Notes: generated by a model from the sequence alone, not told the origin. Shown: positions 43,055 through 53,921, numbered from the stretch's first letter. The stretch is 64,000 bases of DNA from Bathynomus jamesi (GCA_023014485.1 JAJOZX010001867.1:1-64000), one strand, 5' to 3'. Numbers and translations are program-made.

Positions 43055-43268
43055 TTATGCTATTAAGGGCAACAACACATTTTAATTTTGAATTAATTCT
43101 TTTGCATGAATCTGAAGTTAAATAAGTTAAATAAGGTAAGGATAAATATACCACATAGGCATGGTGTCCATAGGCAAACTGTCCAGTAGGCAAACTGTCC
43201 AGTAGGCAAACTGTCCGCAGGCAAACTGTCCGTAGGCAAACTGTCCGTAGGCAAACTGTCCTAGCGCC

Positions 43269-43448
43269 AAAAAAAAGAATCAAAACCATTGCAAATTTTC
43301 TTTAATTTCAATTTATTTTTACTTCCGCTGGATCGCTAGATACTAGAATTCTGTCAGTTTAAGAGGAGACTGCCGGCTCCAGGCACCCCCGTCCTACCGC
43401 CTTCGGTAACACTTAAATATAATCATAGAGCCCTGTGTGTGTGTGTGT

Positions 43449-43495
<47 letters not shown>

Positions 43496-43529
43496 TTTAA
43501 CTGCAAACAACACACAGTATAATTAATGT
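43269..43529. other. Backbone segment with (TG)n(TA)n (unit 3)
   Basis: Counterpart of 6,800-7,033. The (TG)n(TA)n tract at 43,436-43,491 is longer than in the other units. No coding frame. Confidence 0.6.
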
Positions 43530-43959
43530 AAAGAACGACGCTTGTGTAGAACGTTCCGCACAAGATGAGGAGGAAGAACGAACAAATGAAAAATGAGGTT
43601 ACCACCGGGAATCGAACCCGGGACCTTCCGATTGCCGGTCAGCAGTGGTGGGCACAGCTAACCGAAAAGTTAGCTTCGATAACCGCTGAACCGCTAACTC
43701 AAAACTTAACTTCGATAACGCTAAACCGATAAACCACTAAAAAATTTAGCGGAAGCTAACGATAACCGCTAACCGCTAACTTTTATATATGAATTTAGCT
43801 TCGGTTTGGTTTTTTGGCTCTAAAACCCTTAAAGAGAGCTGAAATTTTAATATGTTGCAGCTTAGACATAGAGCTTTCCAAAAAGGTATAGCATGCCAAG
43901 ATCAGATGATGATCAAGGTGTACATAAATAACACTGGTCAACACTCATTTTATTGCCAA

Positions 43960-45260
43960 TCATATTAGAGTGATTTTGGGGTAACTTTGTGGTGCTGATT
44001 CCGAATATGACATCGGTTTTGCTAGATTGGCTCTAATTTATGAGATAATTGGTACCCCATTGAAACACGTAAAAATGCAAAAAATTTAATGTTCAGGCGG
44101 AGCCTACTTACAAATCGCATTGAAATTGTCTCAAATCATACAAAAGTAAACACATGAAATACATAATGGCATTTTATTCGGTATAATAACAGATAAACAC
44201 AGTAAGCTGATTCGCATAATTACAATTAATGTATAGTAAATCTCTGTTTGTACGATTCTCTTTTATGTGGGTTATCAGGACAATCACGTTGGAGGTTCCA
44301 GCAATAGTCTGCCATCATGTGTCTGTCCCATCTGCCTTGATACCTTTCCTCCATCACCTTGATATCTTGATGAAACCTCTCCCCTTGTTCCTCGCTAAAG
44401 TCACCAAGATTATCCGGAAATCTGTGTAAGTGGCTATGGAGAAAGTGTACCTTTATGCTCATATTAGTACCCAACTTTTCAAAGTTTGTGAGCATGTTTT
44501 GCACCAGTTCTTCATAATTGTCTGCTTTGTGGTTACCCAAGAAGTTCTTGACAACTGAGACATAACTGCACCAGGCAGAAGCTTCAACACCAATCACAAA
44601 TTTTGTGAAATTAGAATCCTTGATAAGTGTATGGATTTGAGGGCCATCAAAGATTCCAGCTTTTAGTTTTTCCATACTTAGTCCAGGGAACGATCTACAA
44701 ATGTATTTGAAGCAATCGCCATCTTTGTCCAAGGCCTTAACAAATTGTTTCATTAGTCCCAGCTTGATATGAAGTGGTGGGAGGATGATTTTTTCCCTGT
44801 CAACCAAAGGCTCGTTAATGATGTTCGCTGCACCTACAGTCATGTTTTCTCTTGAAGGCCATGTCACTTTTTTCCAATGATCTTGCCTTGCCCTACTATC
44901 CCATAAACAGATGAAACAAGGGTACTTGTATATCCACTTTGCTGCCCAAGCAAGAAGTTTACCATGTTTACACGTACCACTCCACTGCCAACTGTCAACT
45001 GACTACTGGTTGGGTGGCCGATGACTTATATACGGAGGGGAAATATTCTAGAATGATCGCGGAGTAAACACTAAGAATATTCGCGTGTCTCACCATCTAG
45101 AATGTTCCGGTAGTTTCCCATATGCACGCGTTATGGTTACTTTTCCTATTAATTGAGGGTATTCATTATCTCAAGAACTAGAGCCAAATCGGAAAAACTA
45201 CTTTCATTTTGGAATTCAGCAACCCCAAAATACCCTAAATTCGTACGAATTTCCTTGGCA
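43960..45260 (-). mobile_element. Degenerate CMC-like element nested in the hAT
   Basis: Imperfect inverted arms of about 100 bp: 43,970-44,065 (GATTTTGGGGTAACTTTG ... TTGGCTCTAATTTATGAGAT) against 45,150-45,250 (ATCTCAAGAACTAGAGCCAA ... CAACCCCAAAATACC). Between them is a transposase fragment related to that of 32,681-35,152. Exact termini and target duplication could not be fixed. Confidence 0.6.
44226..44967 (-). pseudogene. CMC/Chapaev-like transposase fragment, diverged
   Basis: Minus-strand frame ending at 44,226. It keeps KYPCFICLWDSRARQDHW near 44,940-44,890, then ILPPLHIKLGLMKQFVKALD, NFLGNHKADNYEELVQNML and EEQGERFHQDIKVMEERYQ. The CxxC, His and Glu positions are present, but the region with both catalytic Asp residues is missing. 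It is clearly related to, but much diverged from, the 32,913-34,588 protein. Confidence 0.75.
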
Positions 45261-45429
45261 ACGAAACAAATTTTTTTTTTGTTGAGCTGTGTAATTAAAT
45301 GAACAAATGAAATTAAACATTAGTTTACATTCAACATACAGTTTATTTACAGTACAAAAAGTATTAAACGAATCAAAAATATTAAGAAATAAAAATACAC
45401 ATAAAAAATAACTTTAATAAATAATCTAA

Positions 45430-46159
45430 TAATGCATTCACTCTGGCTTGGCCTCCTGCTCCTTCTCCATCGCCTCGACGTGATGCTGGTTGCCCTTCAT
45501 GAACATCAGCCTCTCAAAGTTGGCATCTGACAAGGTGGCCCCTCCAGCTGGTTATGACTGGCCAAGATCCTCCTGCCCAGGGTGCGGCGGAACATCGACG
45601 TCTTGCTGGGGTTCAGCGTCTTGATCAAGCTGACAAAGGTGGGGGACTCCACTACATGCAGCGGTAGCATGTTGCAGACGAACAGGTCCACAATCCTTGT
45701 GTCCACCACAGACTGACGGACGCCAGTGCCAGCAGCTGATTGGCCAAACGCCTCACCAATGGTGGGCTGGCGTATTTTCTTTGCAGGTGGCTGCGACGAC
45801 TGGCTGCTGCTCCTGCTACTGGCACTGCTACCAGAAGATTGCCTGTGTTTCTCACGGGAAGAGCCGGCCTTGATCCTCTCCTCAAACTGGATGGCATGCG
45901 CTGGGTAGTTCCTCTTGACATGCGACTTCAAGTTGTAGAGGCTCGACGCGTGTCCCTTGATGGTGGTCTCCTTGGGCTGGCACAAGACGCACCGGAAGTA
46001 CAAGAGGTTGGCGTTTCTCTTATCCCTTGACATAAAGACAAAGTAGTCCTCCAGGTGGGGCCACGGGTTCTGAGACTCCTGGTTGGGCTGGTCCTGGCGG
46101 ACCTGGCCATCAACAGGCCCAACATCCTCAGGCGGAACCAAAACGTCTTCACTTTCCAT
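45430..46159 (-). pseudogene. BED-finger hAT transposase with internal deletion
   Basis: From M at 46,159: an acidic start, then a BED finger (WPHLEDYFVF, FRCVLC with C57 and C60, LKSHVKRNYPAH with H80 and H88), a Ser-rich linker, and the conserved SVVDTRIVDLFVCNMLPLHV and LIKTLNPSKT block. After ASHNQLEG the frame shifts and reads SDANFERLMFMKGNQHH, the extreme C-terminal dimerisation part. The whole catalytic domain is absent, so this is an internal-deletion derivative that might still encode a DNA-binding product. Confidence 0.8.
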
Positions 46160-46826
46160 TGCAAAAACTTGTAGACTCGGTAAACTGACGAAAATATGTT
46201 ATGATACGTACGCTGTCGCTGACACTGTAAGACTGTAACGTCGTAAGTGAACTGAACTGCAGAATTACACAACGCTGCTCAGCTGCTGCTGCGTCGACCA
46301 ATCACGTCTTGTGTTTACACGTAGTCAGCCAATAGCGTGCCAGACTGACTGTTGCAGACACGCTCAGAACAGACTGGAACAAACATGTATGATTTTAGGG
46401 TTAGCGGACTTAAAGTTAGCGGAACTAAATTTAGCGGAAGCTAATTGGTCCGCTAACGGTTCTCAAAGTTAGCGGAAACGCTAATCCGCTAACGGAAAAG
46501 TTAGCTTCGCTAATTAGCGGTTAGCGGATTAGCGGAACCGTGCCCACCACTGCCGGTCAGATATGCTATCCATTACACCATGGGCAATCGGAAGATCCCG
46601 GGTTCGATTCCCGGGTGGTAACCTCATTTTTCATTTGTTCGTTCTTCCTCCTCATCTTGTGCGGAACGTTCTTCTACACAAGCGTCGTTCTTTACATATA
46701 TATTATAAAGGGTGTCAGGAAATGATTGCCCCCCCCCCCTCCTGTACAGAAGAAACTGAAAGGAATAGAAAAAAACAGACAAAACCACGCGAAAGAGCGT
46801 TTAATTTTGAATAAAAAACACTTGTT

Positions 46827-47933
46827 TTAATATCGGGTGTTGCCCCCATTTGCAGCTCTGACGGCCATTAATCGACGGGGGTATGATCCCAGAAGTGTCT
46901 CAAAGAGATCGGTATCATGACTCATTTCTTCAAGGACTTCGTTGATCTTTGCAGTCATAATTTCTGTTGAATACCGATTCTGAATGGGTTGTTCCAGCAT
47001 TAAGGACTCCACCCGATCCTTCATGATGGATCCGACATGTTCACAGACATTAAGATCGGGAGAATTGCCAGGCCATTCATTATTTCCGAAAAAATCAATG
47101 TTATTGTCCTTAAGCAGTTGTTGAGTCGCAAGTGCTTTCATACAGGGGGCTTTGTCGTGAAGAAAGGTTGCCTGTTCAACATCCAAAACACACTCGGGGT
47201 CTTTCAAAAACGGAATTACATGTTGGGCTAAAATTACATTTCGAAAATAAGGCCCATCCCAACTGGTTCCTCTTGGTTTGATAACCCAGATGAGCTTCCG
47301 AATAGAGAACATAATGAAAACACCCACACATGCTGGATTTTTTACTATTTCTCGATACTTCTGGTCGTCTGGGACTTCATCAGGAGTTGTTGCCCAAACC
47401 CGATCATTCTGAAAATTTGGTTTTCTGGAGACATAAACGAAGAATTTATCGCTGACAACCAAGTGAAGGAAATCGTCTTCCGTCCATTCCTCAAGATAAT
47501 CACAAAACCATAGCCGATCTTCAATATTAAGATCACTCTTCCGTGGCTTAGCTACTTCATGCCAAGCACTCAAGCCTTGGCGAACTCGAAATTGATGCAC
47601 AAGTTGCCGATTGACTATCTTACCACGACGGATAAGTATCTTTTTCGCTACCTCAGAGCAGCTCTTCTTTCGGCGCCGTGATGCAGCAAGCACAATGTCT
47701 TTCGATTCTTGAGATAATTTCTCCGGTCTTCCTCCTCGAAATTCTGTTTCACAATCTTCAGGATTCTTATTCCAATTCCTTTTGACAAAGTCTTCTGATC
47801 TTTTTAATCTCTCAGCCACCCAGTGTCGAGTTATGAAAGTTGCACCAGCTTCCTTTGCTTCACGAAATGTGACAGCTGGAATGCGGTCAAGAACTCGCTT
47901 TTTCTCTGAATCGTTCAAAATAGATGATGCCAT
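46827..47933 (-). CDS. Tc1/IS630-type transposase, DD37E, apparently intact
   Basis: I prefer the start at 47,933 (MASSILNDSEKKRV), because the codons before it include TTCCCCACAG, a likely 3-prime splice site. An N-terminal helix-turn-helix region (FREAKEAGATF) and a GGRPEKLS linker are followed by catalytic motifs: VVSDKFFVYVS (Asp), FLHDKAPCMKAL (Asp) and GNSPDLNVCEHVGSI (Glu). Counting from the second Asp to the Glu leaves 37 residues between (DD37E). The usual HDNAP and NPIEN read HDKAP and NVCEH. About 368 codons with no internal stop. Confidence 0.85.
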   Translation of the reverse strand: MASSILNDSEKKRVLDRIPAVTFREAKEAGATFITRHWVAERLKRSEDFVKRNWNKNPEDCETEFRGGRPEKLSQESKDIVLAASRRRKKSCSEVAKKILIRRGKIVNRQLVHQFRVRQGLSAWHEVAKPRKSDLNIEDRLWFCDYLEEWTEDDFLHLVVSDKFFVYVSRKPNFQNDRVWATTPDEVPDDQKYREIVKNPACVGVFIMFSIRKLIWVIKPRGTSWDGPYFRNVILAQHVIPFLKDPECVLDVEQATFLHDKAPCMKALATQQLLKDNNIDFFGNNEWPGNSPDLNVCEHVGSIMKDRVESLMLEQPIQNRYSTEIMTAKINEVLEEMSHDTDLFETLLGSYPRRLMAVRAANGGNTRY

Positions 47934-47984
47934 GGTTTCTGTGGGGAAAAAAATGGTAAGAATTAAAATCACAGGAATAGAATA

Positions 47985-48661
47985 CAGGGTGTTTCTAAAG
48001 TAACCATCTATTTTGCGAAATAATATGAATTATAAAAAAACACCTTTAAAACATGGAAATATATATATATATATATTTGTAAGCTCGGCACACATTATTG
48101 CTCTTCGTGGATAATCTTCTTCTTGTAAGTTGTGGAACACTTGAATGTGGTATGGCTTTTTCTTTAAATCATAACGTAGAATTCTGTAAACCGTTGTTTG
48201 TGGAATTTCTAATCTGTGGGATGCGCTCCGAATCGATAATTGTGGATCCTCTTCGAATGCTTCTTGAACAGATTCGATTCTTTCGTGAGATCTTCTTGGC
48301 CGTCCAGATCTACGCTCGTCATGCACAGATCCAGTCCTCATAAATTTGTTTACTAATTCGCGAATAGCCTGGTCTCTAGGGCCTGTTTTACGAAACCTTC
48401 TCTCAAACTTTTCTCTAATTTCATTGCACTTCATGCCTTTTATCCTGCATGTTACTACATAAACCCGTTCTTGCACATTCATCATCACTGATATGGGTCT
48501 GAAAATAAAATAAAATAATTAACAAAAAATCGTGTAAAGCAATTGAAATATTATAAATACATGAATTTTGTATAACAATGCACATACCATTATGCCAATA
48601 TAACAATTGTTTAAAATCACCCTATTTCACCAAAATAGATGGTTACTTTAGAAACACCCTG
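47985..48661 (-). mobile_element. Tc1/mariner-type element keeping only a DNA-binding domain
   Basis: CAGGGTGTTTCTAAAGTAAC and its inverted copy form 31-bp perfect TIRs with TA on both sides. The 677-bp element carries one minus-strand frame coding a helix-turn-helix protein but no catalytic domain. It sits just upstream of the DD37E start codon, inside that element. Confidence 0.92.
48030..48488 (-). CDS. Helix-turn-helix protein, transposase N-terminus without catalytic domain
   Basis: From MMMNVQERVYVVTCRIKGMK a DUF4817-like first helix-turn-helix is followed by a GRPRRSHERIESVQEAFEE linker and a second one (SIRSASHRLEIPQTTVYRIL), the paired DNA-binding region of mariner-type transposases. 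The last residues (NIYIYIF...) are read from (TA)n and non-coding DNA, so the true protein is about 135 residues. It could bind the TIRs and act as a repressor, but that is inference. Confidence 0.75.
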   Translation of the reverse strand: MMMNVQERVYVVTCRIKGMKCNEIREKFERRFRKTGPRDQAIRELVNKFMRTGSVHDERRSGRPRRSHERIESVQEAFEEDPQLSIRSASHRLEIPQTTVYRILRYDLKKKPYHIQVFHNLQEEDYPRRAIMCAELTNIYIYIFPCFKGVFL

Positions 48662-48773
48662 TATAATGTTTTTTATTCAGATTTTAACGCTCTTTCAAGT
48701 GGTCTCGCCGGTTTTTATCTATCTCTTCTAGTTTTTGCTCTACAGGGGGGGGGAATCATTTCCTGAAACCCCG

Positions 48774-49920
48774 TATATATATATTATTATATAATATATA
48801 TATATAGTTATTAGACCAAGTTAAAAAATAAAATAAAATTTGACCCGATCGTACATCACAAGTTGTTGCGGTTGTTTAACCGCCTCCTTAACAGCAAAGA
48901 TCGTGTGACGGAGAGGACTTAAGAGTTTTACGTGGGTTCCGAACCACGGGTCGCAACCATAGGCGTAGGAGGCGGGGGGATCAGGGGGGTCAATTGCCCC
49001 CTAAATTCAGTCCGACTAAATTTTTCGGGCAATTACACCCGATAATTCGGCAAAAGCCCAGTACACATTTTCAATAAACGATTTCACCCAATTTTTTTAT
49101 GATTTTCACATAGGACATCATCTCTTTGCCCGAAATGTATGTCTTCAGAATGATCTTGAACCATGCAATATTTAGATAGATAGATAGATAGAATAACCTT
49201 TATTAATAATAAAATAAATAATTTTTTTCAATTTACAATAACATGAAGAACTGTGAAGCTCGCCTATCTATTTTATTTAGTTTGGCCCTTGAGCTTTAGG
49301 CTTTACTGGGCTCTTATTAAAAATATATTAGTGGACATTAATTCTAGATTTTTGTTAGTACGTCATTATTAATCGGGATTTCAACTTGGTTTAAACAAAT
49401 TTACATTCACAATATTTTTTATCGGCAATTTTTTCTACCCAATGTCGCTTAACTTAACTGATCTTACGGGAGGCGGTGTTGCTACATGACCACGACGTAG
49501 CTTTACATCATAGATTGTCAACTTTTTTGTGAAGACACGTTACATGAACGTTACATGATGATAAATTACTTATGTCTTTGTGTATTGTATTAGAATATAT
49601 TAGAAATTGTATGAACTAAATTTTTAGGCCTTATTAAACTTTCGAATTGTACTGGATTTTTCCATATTTTGGTTATGACCAGCACCGGCTCTTCCATTAC
49701 GCAGACCACGCAGTGTGCGTGGGGCCCCGCGAGGCGGGAGAGCCCCCAGCGAGCGGTATAAAATAATTAATTAATGAATGATTGACAAAAATAAAAAAAA
49801 GGGCCAAATTTTGATTTTTTTAAACTCTTCCAGCGCTATTCATTTTATTTCCATATATAAAATCTAGCAATTTTTTTTGTTAAAATCATAAAAATTAAAA
49901 TGTAAACAAACGCCTAATGT
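48774..49920. other. Backbone segment with no gene (unit 3)
   Basis: Counterpart of 7281-8377 and 22,332-23,589, with part of the (TTAATA)n region deleted near 49,325. Contains the TAGA microsatellite near 49,173 and the empty pogo site near 49,765. No coding frame. Confidence 0.65.
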
Positions 49921-50106
49921 GTGCCATCAGATCTGCCATCTCAGAAGATGCCTGCACTGGAATTGCTGACTTACATACACGAGAAGCAGCTGATAGGGTT
50001 ACATCCAAACCTATGGATTGCTCTCAGAATTGCAGTCACTCTTCCAGTGACCGTAGCGACAGCTGAAAGAAGCTTCAAGTTGAAGCTAATTAAAACGTAC
50101 CTCAGG
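49921..50106 (+). pseudogene. hAT C-terminal fragment, left piece (unit 3)
   Basis: Counterpart of the first half of 23,590-23,937, ending at ACCTCAGG where the ZMYM1-like hAT inserted. The right piece is 53,752-53,921. Confidence 0.82.
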
Positions 50107-53100
50107 CAGTGGCGGATTTAAGGTGCGCGGGGCCCTAGGCCGGTTGGAGTGCGGGGCCCCAAACTACGCAAAGCTAGCTTAATTAACTGAAATTAAGATT
50201 TACACCCCCATCCCCCAGTGGTGACCTTACGGGGCCCTCAAATCAATGGGCGAGCGAAGCGTTAAAATAAATTTACTTTTTAAACAATATTCAATTTACT
50301 GATAATTAATTAGCCAAATGACCATTTCATAGTTGAACATTACACATTTGTTTTTTGAAGCTTAACAATAAAAAATAACTATAATAATACACCATTAACA
50401 AAAAATAACTATAATAATACCCCATTAACTAAAGAGAATACCACTTGACTGACATGCAATGATGCAATGAGTGAGTTTTGTTTATTGCAGGCAATTTGTA
50501 CGGTACACTTAACTATTTCTCAGTCAAAAATATTTTTTTCTAGCCTTCTTACTTGCAAACTGTTTGATGACATCAGTAAAATCAAGCACCCTTAATTTCT
50601 CATGCTCAATGCTCAACAGGGTGAGTGAAGACAAACGGTCCTGCCCCATGGTGTTTCTTAGATAATTCTTGACTAGTTTCATCTTGGAGAATGATCGCTC
50701 CCCAGTGCAGTTTGTGACAAACATGCAGAGATAGAGTCGTAATACAATTTCAACATTAGCAAATGTTTCTACCATGTCATGTCTGTGAATTATCTCATAC
50801 ATTTCTAGTTCAGGACTTTTTGCAGCCTTTGCACCACCTGATGAAGGAGCACTTTCAGGTGAATCTCTTGGAATGGATTTCATAAGGTGTGCAAACTGCA
50901 AAAGCTCCGACTCCAATCCAGCCTCCAAGTCCTTAGGATATGAAGACACAAGCTTTTCAGCAGATGCTTTAAGCTCAGTGTTCGTTTTGTTTGAGATTTC
51001 TGATAAAAACCCAAATTTCTCTCGAAGGTCGCTGTAAGCAGCAATGCGTTGTTGTAGGGCAGCACAGAGCTTGTCAATGATGGGCAAGAATGCAGTCACT
51101 CTAAACTTGTCTCTCCCTGTCAGCATAACATCCTCCGCGGAGTCTAGTTCATCGTGGTGACGCTTGCGCTTCCTAATACGCTGCGTGTCGGCGTAGTATG
51201 CATCATTACTCGTCACATCACAGGGATCACACTTAGCCATAGCTTTTGCTTCAAAGTCATCGAACTGGGATCTCAGGTCTTTAGCAAATTGTAAAAGAGA
51301 CTCTAGCAGTGTGACAGCTGTGTTGAGGGAGAGCCCAGATTTTTGCAGCTGGATACTGCTACTCTGAAACCTTTCCAATACTGTATCCAAACTTCAAGAA
51401 GAATCACTGTTTCAAGTTTTTTCAAACCTTTGAGAAGACCACTTGCTTCAGCTCTTGTTTCAGCTGGCTGATTCTGATCTGAGAATAACTCTTCCAGAAC
51501 AATGATGTTTTCTTGTGTGCTCTACTGAGAGCAGCTACAGCATCTGCTCGTGCTGACCAACGAGTGTCTGAAAGTATTTTATCAACTTTCAACTTCTTAT
51601 CTTTATTAGTCTCTAGTACCTCACGGTGTCTCCTCCAACGATAAGTAGATGCAACAAGAAAGGAGTACATATTTTGTACCAGAGCAAACAATGACACTGC
51701 AGCAGGACAGCTTTCTGCAGCACACTTAGCCACCAAGTTTAAGGAATGAGCCATACATGGTATGTACTCAGCTTCACTACACTCATTCTTGATTATCTGT
51801 TGGGTCCCCAGATATTTACCAGACATGTTGCTGGCATTGTCATAGGACTGTCCTCGGCAGTCGATAACTGGAATGTTCTTCTCTTTAAGAAAATCAAGAA
51901 CAGTTGTAGCAATATCTCTGCCAGTGTGGCTTAGCATGGGAATAAACTGCAAAAACCTTTCAACTGGACCTGTAGTAGGCAGTACATAGCGGATTGTAAA
52001 AGTAAGTTGATCCATGTGTGAAATATCAGGTGTAGAGTCAACAGAAATTGAGAAGTACTTTGCTGTTTTTACTTCATCTGTTATTGAGGACATAACCTTT
52101 TCTGCCATTATTCCAATGACTTCCTCAGAAATGACATGGGACAAGTAGGAAGTATGACCACTACCTTTGTTTGCGTGTTTCTTGATATGTGCTGCCAAGA
52201 AACTGTCGTATGTGCTCAGCAGCTCTAGAATCCCAAGATAGTTTCCATTGTGTACTGATCCAATTACTTCATCTTTACCTCGAATGGCTAGCCCGCGTTC
52301 GCAAAGTAGCTTTAAAACATCTACACACCTCCTCAATACTGCTTGCCAGTACTCGCATTCACTTTCATATTGTTGTACTAGATTAGAGTCAATACGGGCA
52401 CCCGCAGTCTTTCGATATATCATTTCGACCATACTTTTCCTGTGCTGATCTGACCTACTGTGAGATTCTATGACATACCTAGCGTTCTTCCAACCATTGA
52501 AGCCAGTTGTGAATGAGCTTTCCACCTTTGACATAAGCTTGCAAGCAAAACAATACACTTTACCAGTTGTTTTAGAGTAACAGAGCCATTTAAGATTAAT
52601 TTCTTGGCCAGATAATGAATGAGTTCGAGTGAATAATGTCTTTGTACAATGACGGGTTCTGTTTAGCTCTTTCACAGCTGACTCTTTGAAGTCACCATCA
52701 CAGTGTCGACATTCTGCGCTTCCCTTTTTCAACCAATAGTCACACACATTTTCAGTAATTATTTTAGGCCATAATCCAAGATCCGTTTCAAATCCTTGTT
52801 CAGTACCGGTATTCATAACTTTCACTTCCTCTTGTGTCTCCTCACTGTCACTGTGTTCAGGTTCAATTGCGCTAACTACACTAGGTTCAGTACTAGTTGT
52901 GGCTTCTCCAGTTGTTTCAGGCGTAATTGGTGTCTCTACTGATTCAGATTCAGTTTTACCGGATTCAGTTTGAGTTTGTGATTTTGCAGATTCAGATACT
53001 GTTGGATATGTCAACCATTGAGTTATTTTTGGTAGTTTTTTACTCTTTGGTTTACGTCTGCCTTTTCTTGTCGTTTAACAGAGCCAGCTTTATACTTCCT

Positions 53101-53751
53101 CCCTTGATCACGATCACGACTTGTTGATTTCTCCATTGTGCCTCAGTGCAGCCTCACTGCCTTATCCTGAAACATAAAAACATAAAAAACAAACTATTTA
53201 CACTTGACCCTCGGTTTAGTATTAATTAATACAGTTTAATTAATTAATTAAATACAGACACTAAACAGTTGTTCGGGTGAAAAAGTCGCTTTATGGGAAA
53301 AGTCGCCAGCCCCCACCAGTGGCGACTTTTTCCTTAAATATGTATAAAATGTATTTATTATGAAATCTAAGCTAAACTGACCTAACCTAGCCTAAGTACG
53401 TTTCATATAAAAAAATTAATTACATTAATTTAACATTTTTCAACTTATTTATGTTATTATAAAGCTGACTAAAACTCCCCCATCACCATTTATTGACTGG
53501 CGACTTTTTCGAGATACGACTTTTACCATTACTTACCACTAAACACACTCACATGTGCACTCCACAGCGGCCTGAATAGAACTAAACTCCCGCCAGCAAA
53601 GAGAGTGATACCATAATTATCACTAATCATTAATCAATTGTATTATTTATAGTGGAATCCAACATTATAATTATATGTGAGGGCGCGGGGCCCTCACAGG
53701 CGCGGGGCCGTAGGCCATGGCCTACTCGGCCCCCCCCTAAATCCGCCACTG
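50107..53751 (-). mobile_element. hAT transposon, ZMYM1-like
   Basis: CAGTGGCGGATTTAAGG and inverted TAAATCCGCCACTG are flanked by a perfect 8-bp duplication, ACCTCAGG (50,099-50,106 and 53,752-53,759). Units 1 and 2 have the uninterrupted ACCTCAGGTCAACACTG-type site (one base differs in unit 1). The 3,645-bp element has one transposase gene on the minus strand with few defects. It entered a relict exon of another hAT. Confidence 0.95.
50524..53136 (-). pseudogene. ZMYM1-like hAT transposase with two frameshifts
   Basis: Likely ATG at 53,136 (MEKSTSRDRDQGRKYK). A frameshift near 53,065 leads into the frame open from 53,014 to 51,422, and a second near 51,400 into 51,390-50,524. Domains in order: Ser/Thr/Glu-rich region; TTF-type zinc finger (KWLCYSKTTGKVYCFACKLM ... 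HSRSDQH); DUF4371 region with SISVDSTPDISHMDQL (first Asp) and DCRGQSYDNASNMSG (second Asp); CMAHSLNLVAKC; DTRWSARADAV; and a C-terminal dimerisation region with GERSFSKMKLVKNYLRNTM. The close fit to the family and few breaks suggest a young copy. Confidence 0.9.
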
Positions 53752-53921
53752 ACCTCAGGTCAACACTGGCACAAGAGCGTCTGAGTGGGCTTGCCATCAT
53801 GAACATCAATCGGGAGGTAGGCCGGAAGCTTTCCTATGATGATATTATTGATGAATTTCCAATAAAAAAAAGCCAGGAGAGAAAGGTTTTGAATGTCTGT
53901 GATATATATCTATCTAAATAA
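53752..53921 (+). pseudogene. hAT C-terminal fragment, right piece (unit 3)
   Basis: Begins with the duplicated ACCTCAGG and continues LAQERLSGLAIMNINREVGR to the lysine-rich end, completing the piece at 49,921-50,106. Confidence 0.82.

Larger units (their letters stand above)
42300..43268. mobile_element. Foldback element with a FLYWCH finger on each arm (MULE-like)
   Basis: Arms of about 390 bp are inverted copies. They start CGTGGCCGGACAGTTTGCC and GGCGCTAGGACAGTTTGCC (minus strand) and are flanked by AAAAAAAAG on both sides (42,291-42,299 and 43,269-43,277), a 9-bp duplication typical of MULEs but low in complexity. Each arm has 16-bp tandem repeats (GGACAGTTTGCCTACT), then a FLYWCH-type reading frame. 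The centre (about 42,687-42,873) is itself a pair of CGATTGGTTAGG inverted repeats. No transposase. Confidence 0.82.
43643..46552 (-). mobile_element. hAT transposon with BED-finger gene, internally rearranged
   Basis: CAGTGGTGGGCAC and inverted GTGCCCACCACTG are flanked by a perfect 8-bp duplication, CCGGTCAG (43,635-43,642 and 46,553-46,560). Sub-terminal DNA is full of GTTAGCGG/CCGCTAAC repeats. It holds the ends of a BED-type hAT transposase gene on the minus strand, but the catalytic middle is missing, and a CMC-like element occupies the left half. Confidence 0.93.
43530..46693. mobile_element. tRNA-like palindrome split by a hAT element (unit 3)
   Basis: Left arm 43,530-43,642 and right part 46,553-46,693 together make the counterpart of 7034-7280. 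The B box is intact on both arms, unlike in unit 2. The hAT inserted within the anticodon-arm/loop region (target CCGGTCAG). Confidence 0.88.
46708..48773 (-). mobile_element. Tc1-like transposon, DD37E type
   Basis: Ends AAGGGTGTCAGGAAATGATT and, on the other strand, CGGGGTTTCAGGAAATGATT, each followed by C-runs, are flanked by TA on both sides. About 1.39 kb after removing the nested element at 47,985-48,661. One long transposase gene on the minus strand. Units 1 and 2 lack it. Confidence 0.9.
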
